Source: Taudactylus pleione
Taxonomy: Eukaryota > Chordata > Amphibia > Anura > Myobatrachidae
Direction of reading: 5' to 3'
Assembly: GCA_031769625.1 (NCBI GenBank)
Contig: JAUIMM010000740.1
Coordinates: forward strand, 62,001-126,000
Length of the DNA stretch: 64,000 bases
Both the position numbers and the translations under genes were made by a program. Below the pieces are notes generated by a model. That model did no database searches. It was not told where the DNA came from and saw nothing but the letters and a program-made list of their open reading frames with translations. Positions 22,010 through 43,890 of this stretch are shown here, piece after piece; position 1 is the stretch's first letter, and the number at the start of each line of letters is the position of its first letter.

Positions 22010-25000
22010 CTACAACCACACATACATCACATTACTACACACACACATCACATTACTACACACACATACATCACATTACTACACACACACACATCACATT
22101 ACTACACACACACATACATCACATTACTACACACACACATCACATTACTACACACACACATACATCACATTACTACACACACAAACATCACATTACTACA
22201 CAAATACATCACATTACTACACACAAATACACCACATTACTACACACATACATCACATTACTACACCCACATATACATCACATTACTACACCCACACAAA
22301 CTATACTACACATACATCACATTACTACACACACATACATCACATTACTACACACATACATCACATTACTACACACACATACATCACATTACTACACATA
22401 CATCACATTACTACACACACACATCACATTACTATACACACACACATACATCACCTTACTACACACACGTACATCACATTACTACATACATACATCACAT
22501 TACTACACACACACATACATCACATTACTACACACACATCACATTACTACACATACATTACATTACTACACCCACACATACATCACATTACTACACATAC
22601 ATCACATTACTACACACACACACATGACATTAGTACACATACATCACATTACTACAAATACATCACATTACTACACACACATACACACACATCACATTAC
22701 TACACATCACATTACTACACATACATACATCACATTACTACAGACATACATCACATTACTACACATACATCACATTACTACACACACATACATCACATTA
22801 CTACACACATATATCACATTACTACACATACATCACATTACTACACACATACATCACATTACTACACATACATCACATTACTACACCCACACATACATCA
22901 CATTTCTACACACACACATCACATTACTACACACACATACATCACATTACTACACACACACATCACATTACTACACACAAACATACATCACATTACTACA
23001 CACATATCACATTACTACAGACATACATCACATTACTACACATACATCACATTACTACACACACATACATCACATTACTACACACATACATCACATTACT
23101 ACACAAACATCACATTACTACACACATACATCACATTACTACACATACATCACATTACTACACACATACATCACATTACTACACACACACACCACATTAC
23201 TACACACACATACATCACATTACTACACACACATCACTTTACTACACACATACATACATCACATTACTACACACACATCACATTACTACACACACAAACA
23301 TCACATTACTACACACACACATCACATTACTACACACACACATACATCACATTACTACACACACATACATCACATTACTACACCCACACATACATCACAT
23401 TACTACACACACATACATCACATTACTACACACACACATACATCACATTACTACACACATACATCACATTACTACACCCACACATACTATACTACACACA
23501 CACATACTTCACATTACTACACACACATCACATTACTACACACACATCACATTACTACACACACACATCACATTACTACACACACATACATCACATTACT
23601 ACACACACACATCACATTACTACACACACATACATCACATTACTACACACACATCACATTACTACAACCACACATACATCACATTACTACACACACACAT
23701 CACATTACTACACACACATACATCACATTACTACACACACACACATCACATTACTACACACACACATACATCACATTACTACACACACACATCACATTAC
23801 TACACACACACATACATCACATTACTACACACACAAACATCACATTACTACACAAATACATCACATTACTACACACAAATACACCACATTACTACACACA
23901 TACATCACATTACTACACCCACACATACATCACATTACTACACCCACACAAACTATACTACACATACATCACATTACTACACACACATACATCACATTAC
24001 TACACACATACATCACATTACTACACACACATACATCACATTACTACACATACATCACATTACTACACACACACATCACATTACTATACACACACACATA
24101 CATCACCTTACTACACACACGTACATCACATTACTACATACATACATCACATTACTACACACACACATACATCACATTACTACACACACATCACATTACT
24201 ACACATACATTACATTACTACACCCACACATACATCACATTACTACACATACATCACATTACTACACACACACACATGACATTAGTACACATACATCACA
24301 TTACTACAAATACATCACATTACTACACACACATACACACACATCACATTACTACACATCACATTACTACACATACATACATCACATTACTACAGACATA
24401 CATCACATTACTACACATACATCACATTACTACACACACATACATCACATTACTACACACATATATCACATTACTACACATACATCACATTACTACACAC
24501 ATACATCACATTACTACACATACATCACATTACTACACCCACACATACATCACATTTCTACACACACACATCACATTACTACACACACATACATCACATT
24601 ACTACACACACACATCACATTACTACACACAAACATACATCACATTACTACACACATATCACATTACTACAGACATACATCACATTACTACACATACATC
24701 ACATTACTACACACACATACATCACATTACTACACACATACATCACATTACTACACAAACATCACATTACTACACACATACATCACATTACTACACATAC
24801 ATCACATTACTACACACATACATCACATTACTACACACACACACCACATTACTACACACACATACATCACATTACTACACACACATCACTTTACTACACA
24901 CATACATACATCACATTACTACACACACATCACATTACTACACACACAAACATCACATTACTACACACACACATCACATTACTACACACACACATACATC

Positions 25001-25313
25001 ACATTACTACACACACATACATCACATTACTACACCCACACATACATCACATTACTACACACACATACATCACATTACTACACACACACATACATCACAT
25101 TACTACACACATACATCACATTACTACACCCACACATACTATACTACACACACACATACTTCACATTACTACACACACATCACATTACTACACACACATC
25201 ACATTACTACACACACACATCACATTACTACACACACATACATCACATTACTACACACACACACATCACATTACTACACACACATACATCACATTACTAC
25301 ACACACATCACAT
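22010..25313. repeat. Near-identical tandem duplication, period 1,652 bp
   Basis: The copies abut: about 22010-23661 and 23662-25313. Both start at the rare CTACAACCACAC variant. The ACAAACATCA variant at 22181 recurs at 23833, and the ACACGTACATC variant at about 22467 recurs at about 24119, each exactly 1,652 bp apart. The rare CACATGACATTAG is at 22622 and 24274. I read the copies as identical for more than 1 kb, with a single CA-dinucleotide length difference near the right end. This is the freshest higher-order duplication I could define. Confidence 0.88.
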
Positions 25314-28300
25314 TACTACACACACACATACATAACATTACTACACACACATACATCACATTACTACACACACACATCACATTACTACACCCACACATAC
25401 TATACTACACACACACATACATCACATTACTACACACACATCACATTACTACACACACACATCACATTACTACACACACATACATCACATTACTACACAC
25501 ACACATCACATTACTACATACACACATACATCACTTTACTACACACACATACATCACATTACTACACACATACATCACATTACTACACACAAATACATCA
25601 CATTACTACACACATACATCACATTACTACACCCACACATACATCACATTACTACACAGACATACATCACATTACTACACACACATACATCAATCACATT
25701 ACTACACACACATACTGTACATCACATTACTACACACACACATACATCACATTACTACACACACATACTGTACATCACATTACTTCACACACACACATAC
25801 ATCACATTACTACACCCACACATACTATACTACACATACATCACATTACTACACACACATACATCACATTACTACACACACACATCACATTACTACACCC
25901 ACAAATACTATACTACACATACATCACATTACTACACACACATACATCACATTACTACACACACACATCACATTACTACACCCACACATACTATACTACA
26001 CACACACACATCACATTACTACACATACACATACATCACATTACTACACACACACATACATCACATTACTACACACACATCACATTACTACACCCACACA
26101 TACATCACATTACTACACACACACATACATCACATTACTACACCCACACATCACATTACTACACCCACACATACTATACTACACACACACACATCACATT
26201 ACTACACCCACACACATCACATTACTACACTCACATCACATTACTACACACACATACATCACATTACTACACACATACATCACATTACTACACACACACA
26301 TACATCACATTACTACACACACATACATCACATTACTACACACACATCACATTACTACACCCACACATACATCACATTACTACACACACATCACATTACT
26401 ACACACACATACATCACATTACTGCACACACATACATCACATTACTACACACTCACACACACATCACATTACTTCACACACATCACATTACTACGCACAC
26501 ATCACATTACTTCACACACACATCACATTACTACACACACATACATCACATTACTACACACACACATCACATTACTACACACACACACACATACATCACA
26601 TTACTACACACATACATCACATTAGTACACACACATACATCACATTAGTACACACACACACATACATCACATTACTACACACACACATACATCACATTAC
26701 TACACACACACATACATCACATTACTACACACATACATCACATTACTACACACACACATACATCACATTACTACACACACATACATCACATTACTACACA
26801 CACACATCACATTGCTACACACACATACATCACATTACTACACACATACATCACATTACTACACACACATACATCACATTACTACACACACATACATCAC
26901 ATTACTACACATACATCACATTACTACACACACACATCACATTACTACACATCACATTACTACACACACATACATCACATTACTACACACACATACATCA
27001 TATTAATACACACACACATACATCACATTACTACACACACACATCACATTACTACACACATACATCACATTACTATACACACACATACATCACATTACTA
27101 CACACACATACATCACATTGCTATATACATACATCACATTACTACACACACATACATCACATTACTACACACACATCACATTACTACACACACATCACAT
27201 TACTACACACACATACATCACATTACTACACACACACATACATCACATTACTACACACACATACATCACATTACTACACCCACACATTCATCACATTACT
27301 ACACACACACATACATCACATTACTACACACACACACATACATCACATTACTACACACACATACATCACATTACTACACCCACACATACTATACTGCACA
27401 CACATACATCACATTACTACACACACACCACATTACTACACACACATACATCACATTACTACACACACACACATCACATTACTACACACACATACATCAC
27501 ATTACTACACACACATCACATTACTACACACACACATACATCACATTACTACACACACATACATCACATTACTACACACACACACATCACATTACTACAC
27601 CCACACATACTATACTACACACACACATACATCACATTACTACACACACATCACATTACTACACACACACATCACATTACTACACACACACATACATCAC
27701 ATTACTACACACACACATCACATTACTACACACACACATACATCACTTTACTACACACACATACATCACATTACTACACACATACATCACATTACTACAC
27801 ACAAATACATCACATTACTACACACATACATCACATTACTACACCCACACATACATCACATTACTACACCCACACAAACTATACTACACATACATCACAT
27901 TACTACACACACATACATCACATTACTACACACACATACATCAATCACATTACTACACACACATACTGTCCATCAAATTACTACACACACATACATCACA
28001 TTACTACACACACATACTGTACATCACATTACTACACACACACACATACATCACATTACTACACCCACACATACTATACTACACATACATCACATTACTA
28101 CACACACATACATCACATTACTACACACACATACATCACATTACTACACACACACATCACATTACTACACACATACATCACATTACTATACACACACATA
28201 CATCACATTACTACACACACATACATCACATTACTACATACATACATCACATTACTACACACACACATACATCACATTACTACACACACAAATCACATTA

Positions 28301-31300
28301 CTACACATACATTACATTACTACACCCACACATACATCACATTACTACACATACATCACATTACTACACACACACACATCACATTAGTACACATACATCA
28401 CATTACTACAAATACTTCACATTACTACACACACACACATCACATTACTACACATCACATTACTACACATACATACATCACATTACTACACACATACATC
28501 ACATTACTACACATACATCACATTACTACACACACATACATCACATTACTACACACATACATCACATTACTACACATACATCACATTACTACACACATAC
28601 ATCACATTACTACACATACATCACATTACTACACCCACACATACATCACATTACTACACACACACATCACATTACTACACACACATACATCACATTACTA
28701 CACACACACACACATCACATTACTACACCCACACATACTATACTACAAACACACATGCATCACATTACTACACACACATCACATTACTACACACACATCA
28801 CATTACTACACACACACATACATCACATTACTACACACACACATCACATTACTACACACACACATACATCACATTACTACACACACAAACATCACATTAC
28901 TACACAAATACATCACATTACTACACACAAATACACCACATTACTACACACATACATCACATTACTACACCCACACATACATCACATTACTACACCCACA
29001 CAAACTATACTACACATACATCACATTACTACACACACATACATCACATTACTACACACACATACATCACATTACTACACACACACATACATCACATTAC
29101 TACACACAGATACTGTACATCACATTACTACACACACACACATACATCACATTACTACACACACATACTGTACATCACATTACTACACACACACACACAC
29201 ACATACATCACATTACTACACCCACACATACTATACTACACATACATCACATTACTACACACACACATCACATTACTACACCCACAAATACTATACTACA
29301 CATACATCACATTACTACACACACATACATCACATTACTACACACAAACACATCACATTACTACACCCACACATACATCACATTACTACACACACACAAA
29401 CATCACATTACTACACCCACACATCACATTACTACACCCACACATACTATACTACACACACACACATCACATTACTACACCCACACACATCACATTACTA
29501 CACACACATCACATTACTACACACACATATACATCACATTACTACACACATACATCACATTACTACACACACACACATACATCACATTACTACACACACA
29601 TACATCACATTACTACACACACATCACATTACTACACCCACACATACATCACATTACTACACACACACACATACATCACATTACTGCACACACATACATC
29701 ACATTACTACACACACACACACATCACATTACTACACACACACATCACATTACTACGCACACATCACATTACTTCACACACACACATCACATTACTACAC
29801 ACACATACATCACATTACTACACACACACATCACATTACTACACACACACACATACATCACATTACTACACACATACATCACATTAGTACACACACACAC
29901 ATACATCACATTAGTACACACACACATACATCATATTACTACACACACACATACATCACATTACAACACACACACATACATCACATTACTACACACATTC
30001 ATCACATTACTACACACAAACATACATCACATTACTACACACACACATACATCACATTACTACACACACATCACATTACTACACAAACATACATCACATT
30101 ACTACACACATACATCACATTACTACACACACATACATCACATTACTACACACACACATCACATTACTATACACACACACATACATCACCTTACTACACA
30201 CACATACATCACATTACTACATACATACATCACATTACTACACACACATACATCACATTACTACACACACATCACATTACTACACATACATTACATTACT
30301 ACACCCACACATACATCACATTACTACACATACATCACATTACTACACACACACACATCACATTAGTACACATACATCACATTACTACAAATACATCAAA
30401 TTACTACACACACATACACACACATCACATTACTACACATCACATTACTACACATACATACATCACATTACTACAGACATACATCACATTACTACACATA
30501 CATCACATTACTACACACACATACATCACATTACTACACACATACATCACATTACTACACATACATCACATTACTACACACATACATCACATTACTACAT
30601 ATACATCACATTACTACACCCACACATACATCACATTACTACACACACACATCACATTACTACACACACATACATCACATTACTACAGACACACATCACA
30701 TTACTACACACACATACATCACATTACTACACACACATCACTTTGCTACACACATACATACATCACATTACTACACACACATCACATTACTACACACACA
30801 AACATCACATTACTACACACACACATCACATTACTACACACACACATACATCACATTACTACACACACATACATCACATTACTACACCCACACATACATC
30901 ACATTACTACACACACACATACATCACATTACTACACACACACACATACATCACATTACTACACACATATACATCACATTACTACACCCACACATACTAT
31001 ACTACACACACACATACTTCACATTACTACACACACATCACATTACTACACACACATCACATTACTACACACACACATCACATTACTACACACACATACA
31101 TCACATTACTACACACACACACACACACACATCACATTACTACACACACATACATCACATTACTACACACACATCACATTACTACACACACACATACAAC
31201 ACATTACTACACACACATACATCACATTACTACACACACACATCACATTACTACACCCACACATACTATACTACACACACACATACATCACATTACTACA

Positions 31301-34300
31301 CACACATCACATTACTACACACACACATCACATTACTACACACACACATACATCACATTACTACACACACACATCACATTACTACACACACATACATCAC
31401 ATTACTACACACACATCACATTACTACACACACACATACATAACATTACTACACACACATACATCACATTACTACACACACACACATCACATTACTACAC
31501 CCACACATACTATACTACACACACACATACATCACATTACTACACACACATCACATTACTACACACACACATCACATTACTACACACACACATACATCAC
31601 ATTACTACACACACACATCACATTACTACACACACACATACATCACTTTACTACACACACATACATCACATTACTACACACATACATCACATTACTACAC
31701 ACAAATACATCACATTACTACACACATACATCACATTACTACACCCACACATACATCACATTACTACACCCACACAAACTATACTACACATACATCACAT
31801 TACTACACACACATACATCACATTACTACACACACATACATCAATCACATTACTACACACACATACTGTACATCACATTACTACACACACACATACATCA
31901 CATTACTACACACACATACTGTACATCACATTACTTCACACACACACACACACACATACATCACATTACTACACCCACACATACTATACTACACATACAT
32001 CACATTACTACACACACATACATCACATTACTACACACACACATCACATTACTACACCCACAAATACTATACTACACATACATCACATTACTACACACAT
32101 ACATCACATTACTACACACACACACATCACATTACTACACACACACATACATCACATTACTACACACACACATACATCACATTACTACACACACATCACA
32201 TTACTACACCCACACATACATCACATTACTACACACACACATACATCACATTACTACACCCACACATCACATTACTACACCCACACATACTATACTACAC
32301 ACACACACATCACATTACTACACCCACACACATCACATTACTACACTCACATCACATTACTACACACACACATACATCACATTACTACACACATACATCA
32401 CATTACTACACACACACATACATCACATTACTACACACACATACATCACATTACTACACACACATCACATTACTACACCCACACATACATCACATTACTA
32501 CACACATCACATTACTACACACACACACATACATACATCACATTACTGTACACACATACATCACATTACTACACACTCACACACACATCACATTACTTCA
32601 CACACACATCACATTACTACGCACACATCACATTACTTCACACACACATCACATTACTACACACACATACATCACATTACTACACACACACATCACATTA
32701 CTACACACACACATACATCACATTACTACACACATACATCACATTAGTACACACACATACATCACATTAGTACACACACACATACATCACATTACTACAC
32801 ACACACATACATCACATTACTACACACACACATACATCACATTACTACACACATACATCACATTACTACACACACACATACATCACATTACTACACACAC
32901 ATACATCACATTACTACACACACACATCACATTACTACACACACATACATCACATTACTACACACATACATCACATTACTACACACACATACATCACATT
33001 ACTACACACATACATCACATTACTATACACACATACATCACATTACTACACATACATCACATTACTACACACACACATCACATTACTACACATCACATTA
33101 CTACACACACATACATCACATTACTACACACACATACATCATATTAATACACACACACATACATCACATTACTACACACACACACATCACATTACTACAC
33201 ACATACATCACATTACTATACACACACACATACATCACATTACTACACACACATACATCACATTACTATATACATACATCACATTACTACACACACACAT
33301 ACATCACATTACTACACACACATCACATTACTACACATATATTACATTACTACACCCACACATACATCACATTACTACACATACATCACATTACTACACA
33401 CACACACATCACATTAGTACACATACATCACATTACTACACATACATCACATTACTACACACACACACACATCACATTACTAGACATCACATTACTACAC
33501 ATACATACATCACATTACTACACACATACATCACATTACTACACATACATCACATTACTACACACACATACATCACATTACTACACCCACACAAACTATA
33601 CTACACATACATCACATTACTACACCCACATACATCACATTACTACACACACATACATCACATTACTACACACACATACATCACATTACTACACACACAC
33701 ATACATCACATTACTACACACACATACTGTACATCACATTACTACACACACACATACATCACATTACTACACACACATACTGTACATCACATAACTACAC
33801 ACACACACATACATCACATTACTACACCCACACATACTATACTACACTTACATCACATTACTACACACACATACATCACATTACTACACACACACATCAC
33901 ATTACTACACCCACAAATACTATACTACACATACATCACATTACTAAACACACATAGATCACATTACTACACACACACATCACATTACTACACCCACACA
34001 TACTATACTACACACACACATCACATTACTACACACACACATACATCACATTACTACACACACACATACATCACATTACTACACACACATCATATTACTA
34101 CACCCACACATACATCACATTACTACACACACACATACATCACATTACTACACCCACACATCACATTACTACACCCACACATACTATACTACACACACAC
34201 ATCACATTACTACACCCACACACATCACATTACTACACACACATCACATTACTACACACACACATACATCACATTACTACACACATACATCACATTACTA

Positions 34301-37300
34301 CACACACATACATCACATTACTACACACACATACATCACATTACTACACACACATCACATTACTACACCCACACATACATCACATTACTACACACACATC
34401 ACATTACTACACACACATACATTACATTACTGCACACACATACATCACATTACTACACACACACATCACATTACTACACACACACATCACATTACTACGC
34501 ACACATCACATTACTTCACACACACATCACATTACTACACACACATACATCACATTACTACACACACACACATCACATTACTACACACACACACACATCA
34601 CATTACTACACACATAAATCACATTAGTACACACACACATACATCACATTAGTACACACACACATACATCACATTACTACACACACACATACATCACATT
34701 ACTACACACACATACATCACATTGCTACACACATACATCACATTACTGCACACACACACATACATCTCATTACTACACACATACATCACATTACTACACA
34801 CACACATCACATTACTACACACACATACATCACATTACTACACACATACATCACATTACTACACACACATACATCACATTACTACACACATACATCACAT
34901 TACTACACACACATACATCACATTACTACACATACATCACATTACTACACAGACACATCACATTACTACACATCACATTACTACACACACATACATCACA
35001 TTACTACACACACATACATCATATTACTACACACACACATACATCACATTACTACACACACACACATCACATTACTACACACATACATCACATTACTGTA
35101 CACACACACATACATCACATTACTACACACACATACATCACATTACTACATACATACATCACATTACTACACACACATACATCACATTACTACACACACA
35201 CATCACATTACTACACATACATTACATTACTACACCCACACATACATCACATTACTACACATACATCACAATACTACACACACACACACATCACATTAGT
35301 ACACATACATCACATTACTACAAATACTTCACATTACTACACACACACACATCACATTACTACACATCACATTACTACACATACATACATCACATTACTA
35401 CACACATACATCACATTACTACACATACATCACATTACTACACACACATACATCACATTACTACACACATACATCACATTACTACACATACATCACATTA
35501 CTACACACATACATCACATTACTACACATACATCACATTACTACACCCACACATACATCACATTACTACACACACACATCACATTACTACACACACATAC
35601 ATCACATTACTACACACACACACATCACATTACTACACCCACACATACTATACTACACACACACATGCATCACATTACTACACACACATCACATTACTAC
35701 ACACACATCACAATACTACACACACACATACATCACATTACTACACACACACATCACATTACTACACACACACATACATCACATTACTACACACACATAC
35801 ATCACATTACTACACACATACATTACATTACTACACACAAATACACCACATTACTACACCCACACATACATCACATTACTACACCCACACAAACTATACT
35901 ACACATACATCACATTACTACACACACACATACATCACATTACTACACACACATTCATCACATTACTACACACACACATACATCACATTACTACACACAC
36001 ATACTGTACATCACATTACTACACACACACATACATCACATTACTACACACACATACTGTACATCACATTACTACACACATACATCACATTACTACACCC
36101 ACACATACTATACTACACATACATCACATTACTACAAACACATATATCACATTACTACACACACACATCACATTACTACACCCACAAATACTATACTACA
36201 CATACATCACATTACTACACACACATACATCACATTACTACACACAAACACATCACATTACTACACCCACACACACTATACTACACACACACACATCACA
36301 TTACTACACACACACATACATCACATTACTACACACACACATACATCACATTACTACACGCACATCACATTACTACACACACATACATCACATTACTACA
36401 CCCACACATCACATTACTACACCCACACATACTATACTACACACACACACATCACATTACTACACCCACACACATCACATTACTACACACACACCACATT
36501 ACTACACACACATATACATCACATTACAACACACATACATCACATTACTACACACACACACATACATCACATTACTACACACACATACATCACGTTACTA
36601 CACACACATCACATTACTACACCCACACATACATCACATTACTACACACACACACATACATCACATTACTGCACACACATACATCACATTACTACACACA
36701 CACACACACATCACATTACTACACACACACATCACATTACTACGCACAAATCACATTACTTCACACACACACACATCACATTACTACACACACATACATC
36801 ACATTACTACACACACACATCACATTACTACACACACACATACATCACATTACTACACACATACATCACATTAGTACACACACACATACATCACATTAGT
36901 ACACACACACATACATCACATTACTACACACACACATACATCACATTACAACACACACACATACATCACATTACTACACACATTCATCACATTACTACAC
37001 ACACACACACATACATCACATTACTACACACACACATACATCACATTACTACACACACACATCACATTACTACACAAACATACATCACATTACTACACAC
37101 ATACATCACATTACTACACACACATACATCACATTACTACACACATACATCACATTACTACACACACATACATCACATTACTACACATACATCACATTAC
37201 TACACACACATCACATTACTACACATCACATTACTACACACACATACATCACATTACTACACACGCATACATCATATTACTACACACACATACATCACAT

Positions 37301-38713
37301 TACTACACACACACACATCACATTTCTACACACATACATCACATTACTATACACACACACATACATCACCTTACTACACACACATACATCACATTACTAC
37401 ACACATACATCACATTACTACACACAAATACATCACATTAATACACACATACATCACATTACTACACCCACACATACATCACATTACTACACCCACACAA
37501 ACTATACTACACATACATCACATTACTACACACACATACATCACATTACTACACACACATACATCAATCACATTACTACACACACATACTGTACATCACA
37601 TTACTACACACACACATACATCACATTACTACACACACATACTGTACATCACATTACTTCACACACACACATACATCACATTACTACACCCACACATACT
37701 ATACTACACATACATCACATTACTACACACACATACATCACATTACTACACACACACATCACATTACTACACCCACAAATACTATACTACACATACATCA
37801 CATTACTACACACACATACATCACATTACTACACACACACACATCACATTACTACACACACACATACATCACATTACTACTCACACATCACATTACTACA
37901 CCCACACATATATCACATTACTACACACACACATACATCACATTACTACACCCACACATCACATTACTACACCCACACATACTATACTACACACACACAC
38001 ATCACATTACTACACCCACACACATCACATTACTACACTCACATCACATTACTACACACACACATACATCACATTACTACACACATACATCACATTACTA
38101 CACACACACATACATCACATTACTACACACACATACATCACATTACTACACACACATCACATTACTACACCCACACATACATCACATTACTACACACACA
38201 TCACATTACTACACACACACACATACATCACATTACTGCACACACATACATCACATTACTACACACTCACACACACATCACATTACTTCACACACACATC
38301 ACATTACTACGCACACATCACATTACTTCACACACACATCACATTACTACACACACATACATCACATTACTACACACACACATCACATTACTACACACAC
38401 ACACATACATCACATTACTACACACATACATCACATTAGTACACACACATCCATCACATTAGTACACACACACATACATCACATTACTACACACACATAC
38501 ATCACATTACTACACACACACATACATCACATTACTACACACATACATCACATTACTACACACACACACATACATCACATTACTACACAAACATACATCA
38601 CATTACTACACACACACATCACATTACTACACACACATACATCACATTACTACACACATACATCACATTACTACACACACATACATCACATTACTACACA
38701 CATACATCACATT

Positions 38714-41087
38714 ACTACATACACATACATCACATTACTACACATACATCACATTACTACACACACACATCACATTACTACACATCACATTACAACACAC
38801 ACATACATCACATTACTACACACACATACATCATATTAATACACACACACATACATCACATTACTACACACACACACATCACATTACTACACACATACAT
38901 CACATTACTATACACACACACATACATCACATTACTACACACACATACATCACATTACTATATACATACATCACATTACTACACACACACACATACATCA
39001 CATTACTACACACACATCACATTACTACACATGTATTACATTACTACACCCACACATACATCACATTACTACACATACATCACATTACTACACACACACA
39101 CATCACATTAGTACACATACATCACATTACTACACATACATCACATTACTACACACACACACATCACATTACTAGACATCACATTACTACACATACATAC
39201 ATCACATTACTACACACATACATCACATTACTACACATACATCACATTACTACACACACATACATCACATTACTACACCCACACAAACTATACTACACAT
39301 ACATCACATTACTACACCCACATACATCACATTACTACACACACACATACATCACATTACTACACACACATACATCACATTACTACACACACACATACAT
39401 CACATTACTACACACACATACTGTACATCACATTACTACACACACACATACATCACATTACTACACACACATACTGTACATCACATAACTACACACACAC
39501 ACATACATCACATTACTACACCCACACATACTATACTACACTTACATCACATTACTACACACACATACATCACATTACTACACACACACATCACATTACT
39601 ACATCCACAAATACTATACTACACATACATCACATTACTAAACACACATAGATCACATTACTACACACACACATCACATTACTACACCCACACATACTAT
39701 ACTACACACACACATCACATTACTACACACACACATACATCACATTACTACACACACACATACATCACATTACTACACACACATCATATTACTACACCCA
39801 CACATACATCACATTACTACACACACATACATCATATTACTACACCCACACATCACATTACTACACCCACACATACTATACTACACACACACATCACATT
39901 ACTACATACACATACATCACATTACTACACATACATCACATTACTACACACACACATCACATTACTACACATCACATTACAACACACACATACATCACAT
40001 TACTACACACACATACATCATATTAATACACACACACATACATCACATTACTACACACACACACATCACACTACTACACACATACATCACATTACTATAC
40101 ACACACACATACATCACATTACTACACACACATACATCACATTACTATATACATACATCACATTACTACACACACACACATACATCACATTACTACACAC
40201 ACATCACATTACTACACATGTATTACATTACTACACACACACATACATCACATTACTACACATACATCACATTACTACACACACACACATCACATTAGTA
40301 CACATACATCACATTACTACACATACATCACATTACTACACACACACACACATCACATTACTAGACATCACATTACTACACATACATACATCACATTACT
40401 ACACACATACATCACATTACTACACATACATCACATTACTACACACACATACATCACATTACTACACCCACACAAACTATACTACACATACATCACATTA
40501 CTACACCCACATACATCACATTACTACACACACACATACATCACATTACTACACACACATACATCACATTACTACACACACACATACATCACATTACTAC
40601 ACACACATACTGTACATCACATTACTACACACACACATACATCACATTACTACACACACATACTGTACATCACATAACTACACACACACACATACATCAC
40701 ATTACTACACCCACACATACTATACTACACTTACATCACATTACTACACACACATACATCACATTACTACACACACACATCACATTACTACACCCACAAA
40801 TACTATACTACACATACATCACATTACTAAACACACATAGATCACATTACTACACACACACATCACATTACTACACCCACACATACTATACTACACACAC
40901 ACATCACATTACTACACACACACATACATCACATTACTACACACACACATACATCACATTACTACACACACATCATATTACTACACCCACACATACATCA
41001 CATTACTACACACACACATACATCACATTACTACACCCACACATCACATTACTACACCCACACATACTATACTACACACACACATCA
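38714..41087. repeat. Near-identical tandem duplication, period 1,187 bp
   Basis: The unusual ACTACATACACATAC junction at 38714 recurs at 39901, and the otherwise unseen ACATGTATTACATT variant at about 39029 recurs at about 40216, both 1,187 bp apart. The copies differ at a few points, for example CTACATCCAC near 39601 against CTACACCCAC near 40788, and CACCCACAC against CACACACAC just after the ATGTATT variant. This fits a recent tandem duplication. Confidence 0.85.
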
Positions 41088-43890
41088 CATTACTACACCC
41101 ACACACATCACATTACTACACACACATCACATTACTACACACACATACATCACATTACTACACACATACATCACATTACTACACACACATACATCACATT
41201 ACTACACACACATACATCACATTACTACACACACATCACATTACTACAGCCACACATACATCACATTACTACACACACATCACATTACTACACACACATA
41301 CATCACATTACTGCACACACATACATCACATTACTACACACACACACATCACATTACTACACACACACATCACATTACTACGCACACATCACATTACTTC
41401 ACACACACATCACATTACTACACACACATACATCACATTACTACACACACACATCACATTACTACACACACACACACACATCACATTACAACACACATAA
41501 ATCACATTAGTACACACACACATACATCACATTAGTACACACACACATACATCACATTACTACACACACATACATCACATTACTACACACACATACATCA
41601 CATTGCTACACACATACATCACATTACTACACACACACATACATCACATTACTACACACACACATACATCACATTACTACACACACATCACATTACTACA
41701 CACACATACATCACATTACTACACACATACATCACATTACTACACACACATACATCACATTACTACACACATACATCACATTACTACACACACATACATC
41801 ACATTACTACACATACATCACATTACTACACACACACATCACATTACTACACATCACATTACTACACACACATACATCACATTACTACACACACACATAC
41901 ATCACATTACTACACACACACACATCACATTACTACACACATACATCACATTACTGTACACACACACATACATCACATTACTACACACTCATACATCACA
42001 TTACTACATACATACATCACATTACTACACACACACACATACATCACATTACTACACACACACACATCACATTACTACACATACATTACATTACTACACC
42101 CACACATACATCACATTACTACACATACATCACATTACTACACACACACACATCACATTAGTACACATACATCACATTACTACAAATACTTCACATTACT
42201 ACACACACACATCACATTACTACACATCACATTACTACACATACATACATCACATTACTACACACATACATCACATTACTACACATACATCACATTACTA
42301 CACACACATACATCACATTACTACACACATACATCACATTACTACACATACATCACATTACTACACACATACATCACATTACTACACCCACACATACATC
42401 ACATTACTACACACACACATCACATTACTACACACACATACATCACATTACTACACACACACACATCACATTACTACACCCACACATACTATACTACACA
42501 CACACATGCATCACATTACTACACACACATCACATTACTACACACACATCACATTACTACACACACACATCACATTACTACACACACACATACATCACAT
42601 TACTACACACACATACATCACATTACTACACACATACATCACATTACTACACACAAATACACCACATTACTACACCCACACATACATCACATTACTACAC
42701 CCACACAAACTATACTACACATACATCACATTACTACACACACACATACATCACATTACTACACACACATTCATCACATTACTACACACACACATACATC
42801 ACATTACTACACACACATACTGTACATCACATTACTACACACACACATACATCACATTACTACACACACATACTGTACATCACATTACTACACACATACA
42901 TCACATTACTACACCCACACATACTATACTACACATACATCACATTACTACACACACATATATCACATTACTACACACACACATCACATTACTACACCCA
43001 CAAATACTATACTACACATACATCACATTACTACACACACATACATCACATTACTACACACAAACACATCACATTACTACACCCACACACACTATACTAC
43101 ACACACACACATCACATTACTACACACACACATACATCACATTACTACACACACACATACATCACATTACTACACGCACATCACATTACTACACACACAC
43201 ATACATCACATTACTACACCCACACATCACATTACTACACCCACACATACTATACTACACACACACATCACATTACTACACCCACACACATCACATTACT
43301 ACACACACACCACATTACTACACACACATATACATCACATTACAACACACATACATCACATTACTACACACACACACATACATCACATTACTACACACAC
43401 ACACATACATCACGTTACTACACACACATCACATTACTACACCCACACATACATCACATTACTACACACACACACATACATCACATTACTGCACACACAT
43501 ACATCACATTACTACACACACACACACATCACATTACTACACACACACATCACATTACTACGCACAAATCACATTACTTCACACACACACATCACATTAC
43601 TACACACACATACATCACATTACTACACACACACATCACATTACTACACACACACACATACATCACATTACTACACACATACATCACATTAGTACACACA
43701 CACATACATCACATTAGAACACACACACATACATCACATTACTACACACACACATACATCACATTACAACACACACACATACATCACATTACTACACACA
43801 TTCATCACATTACTACCCACACACACACATACATCACATTACTACACACACATACATCACATTACTACACACACACATCACATTACTACA

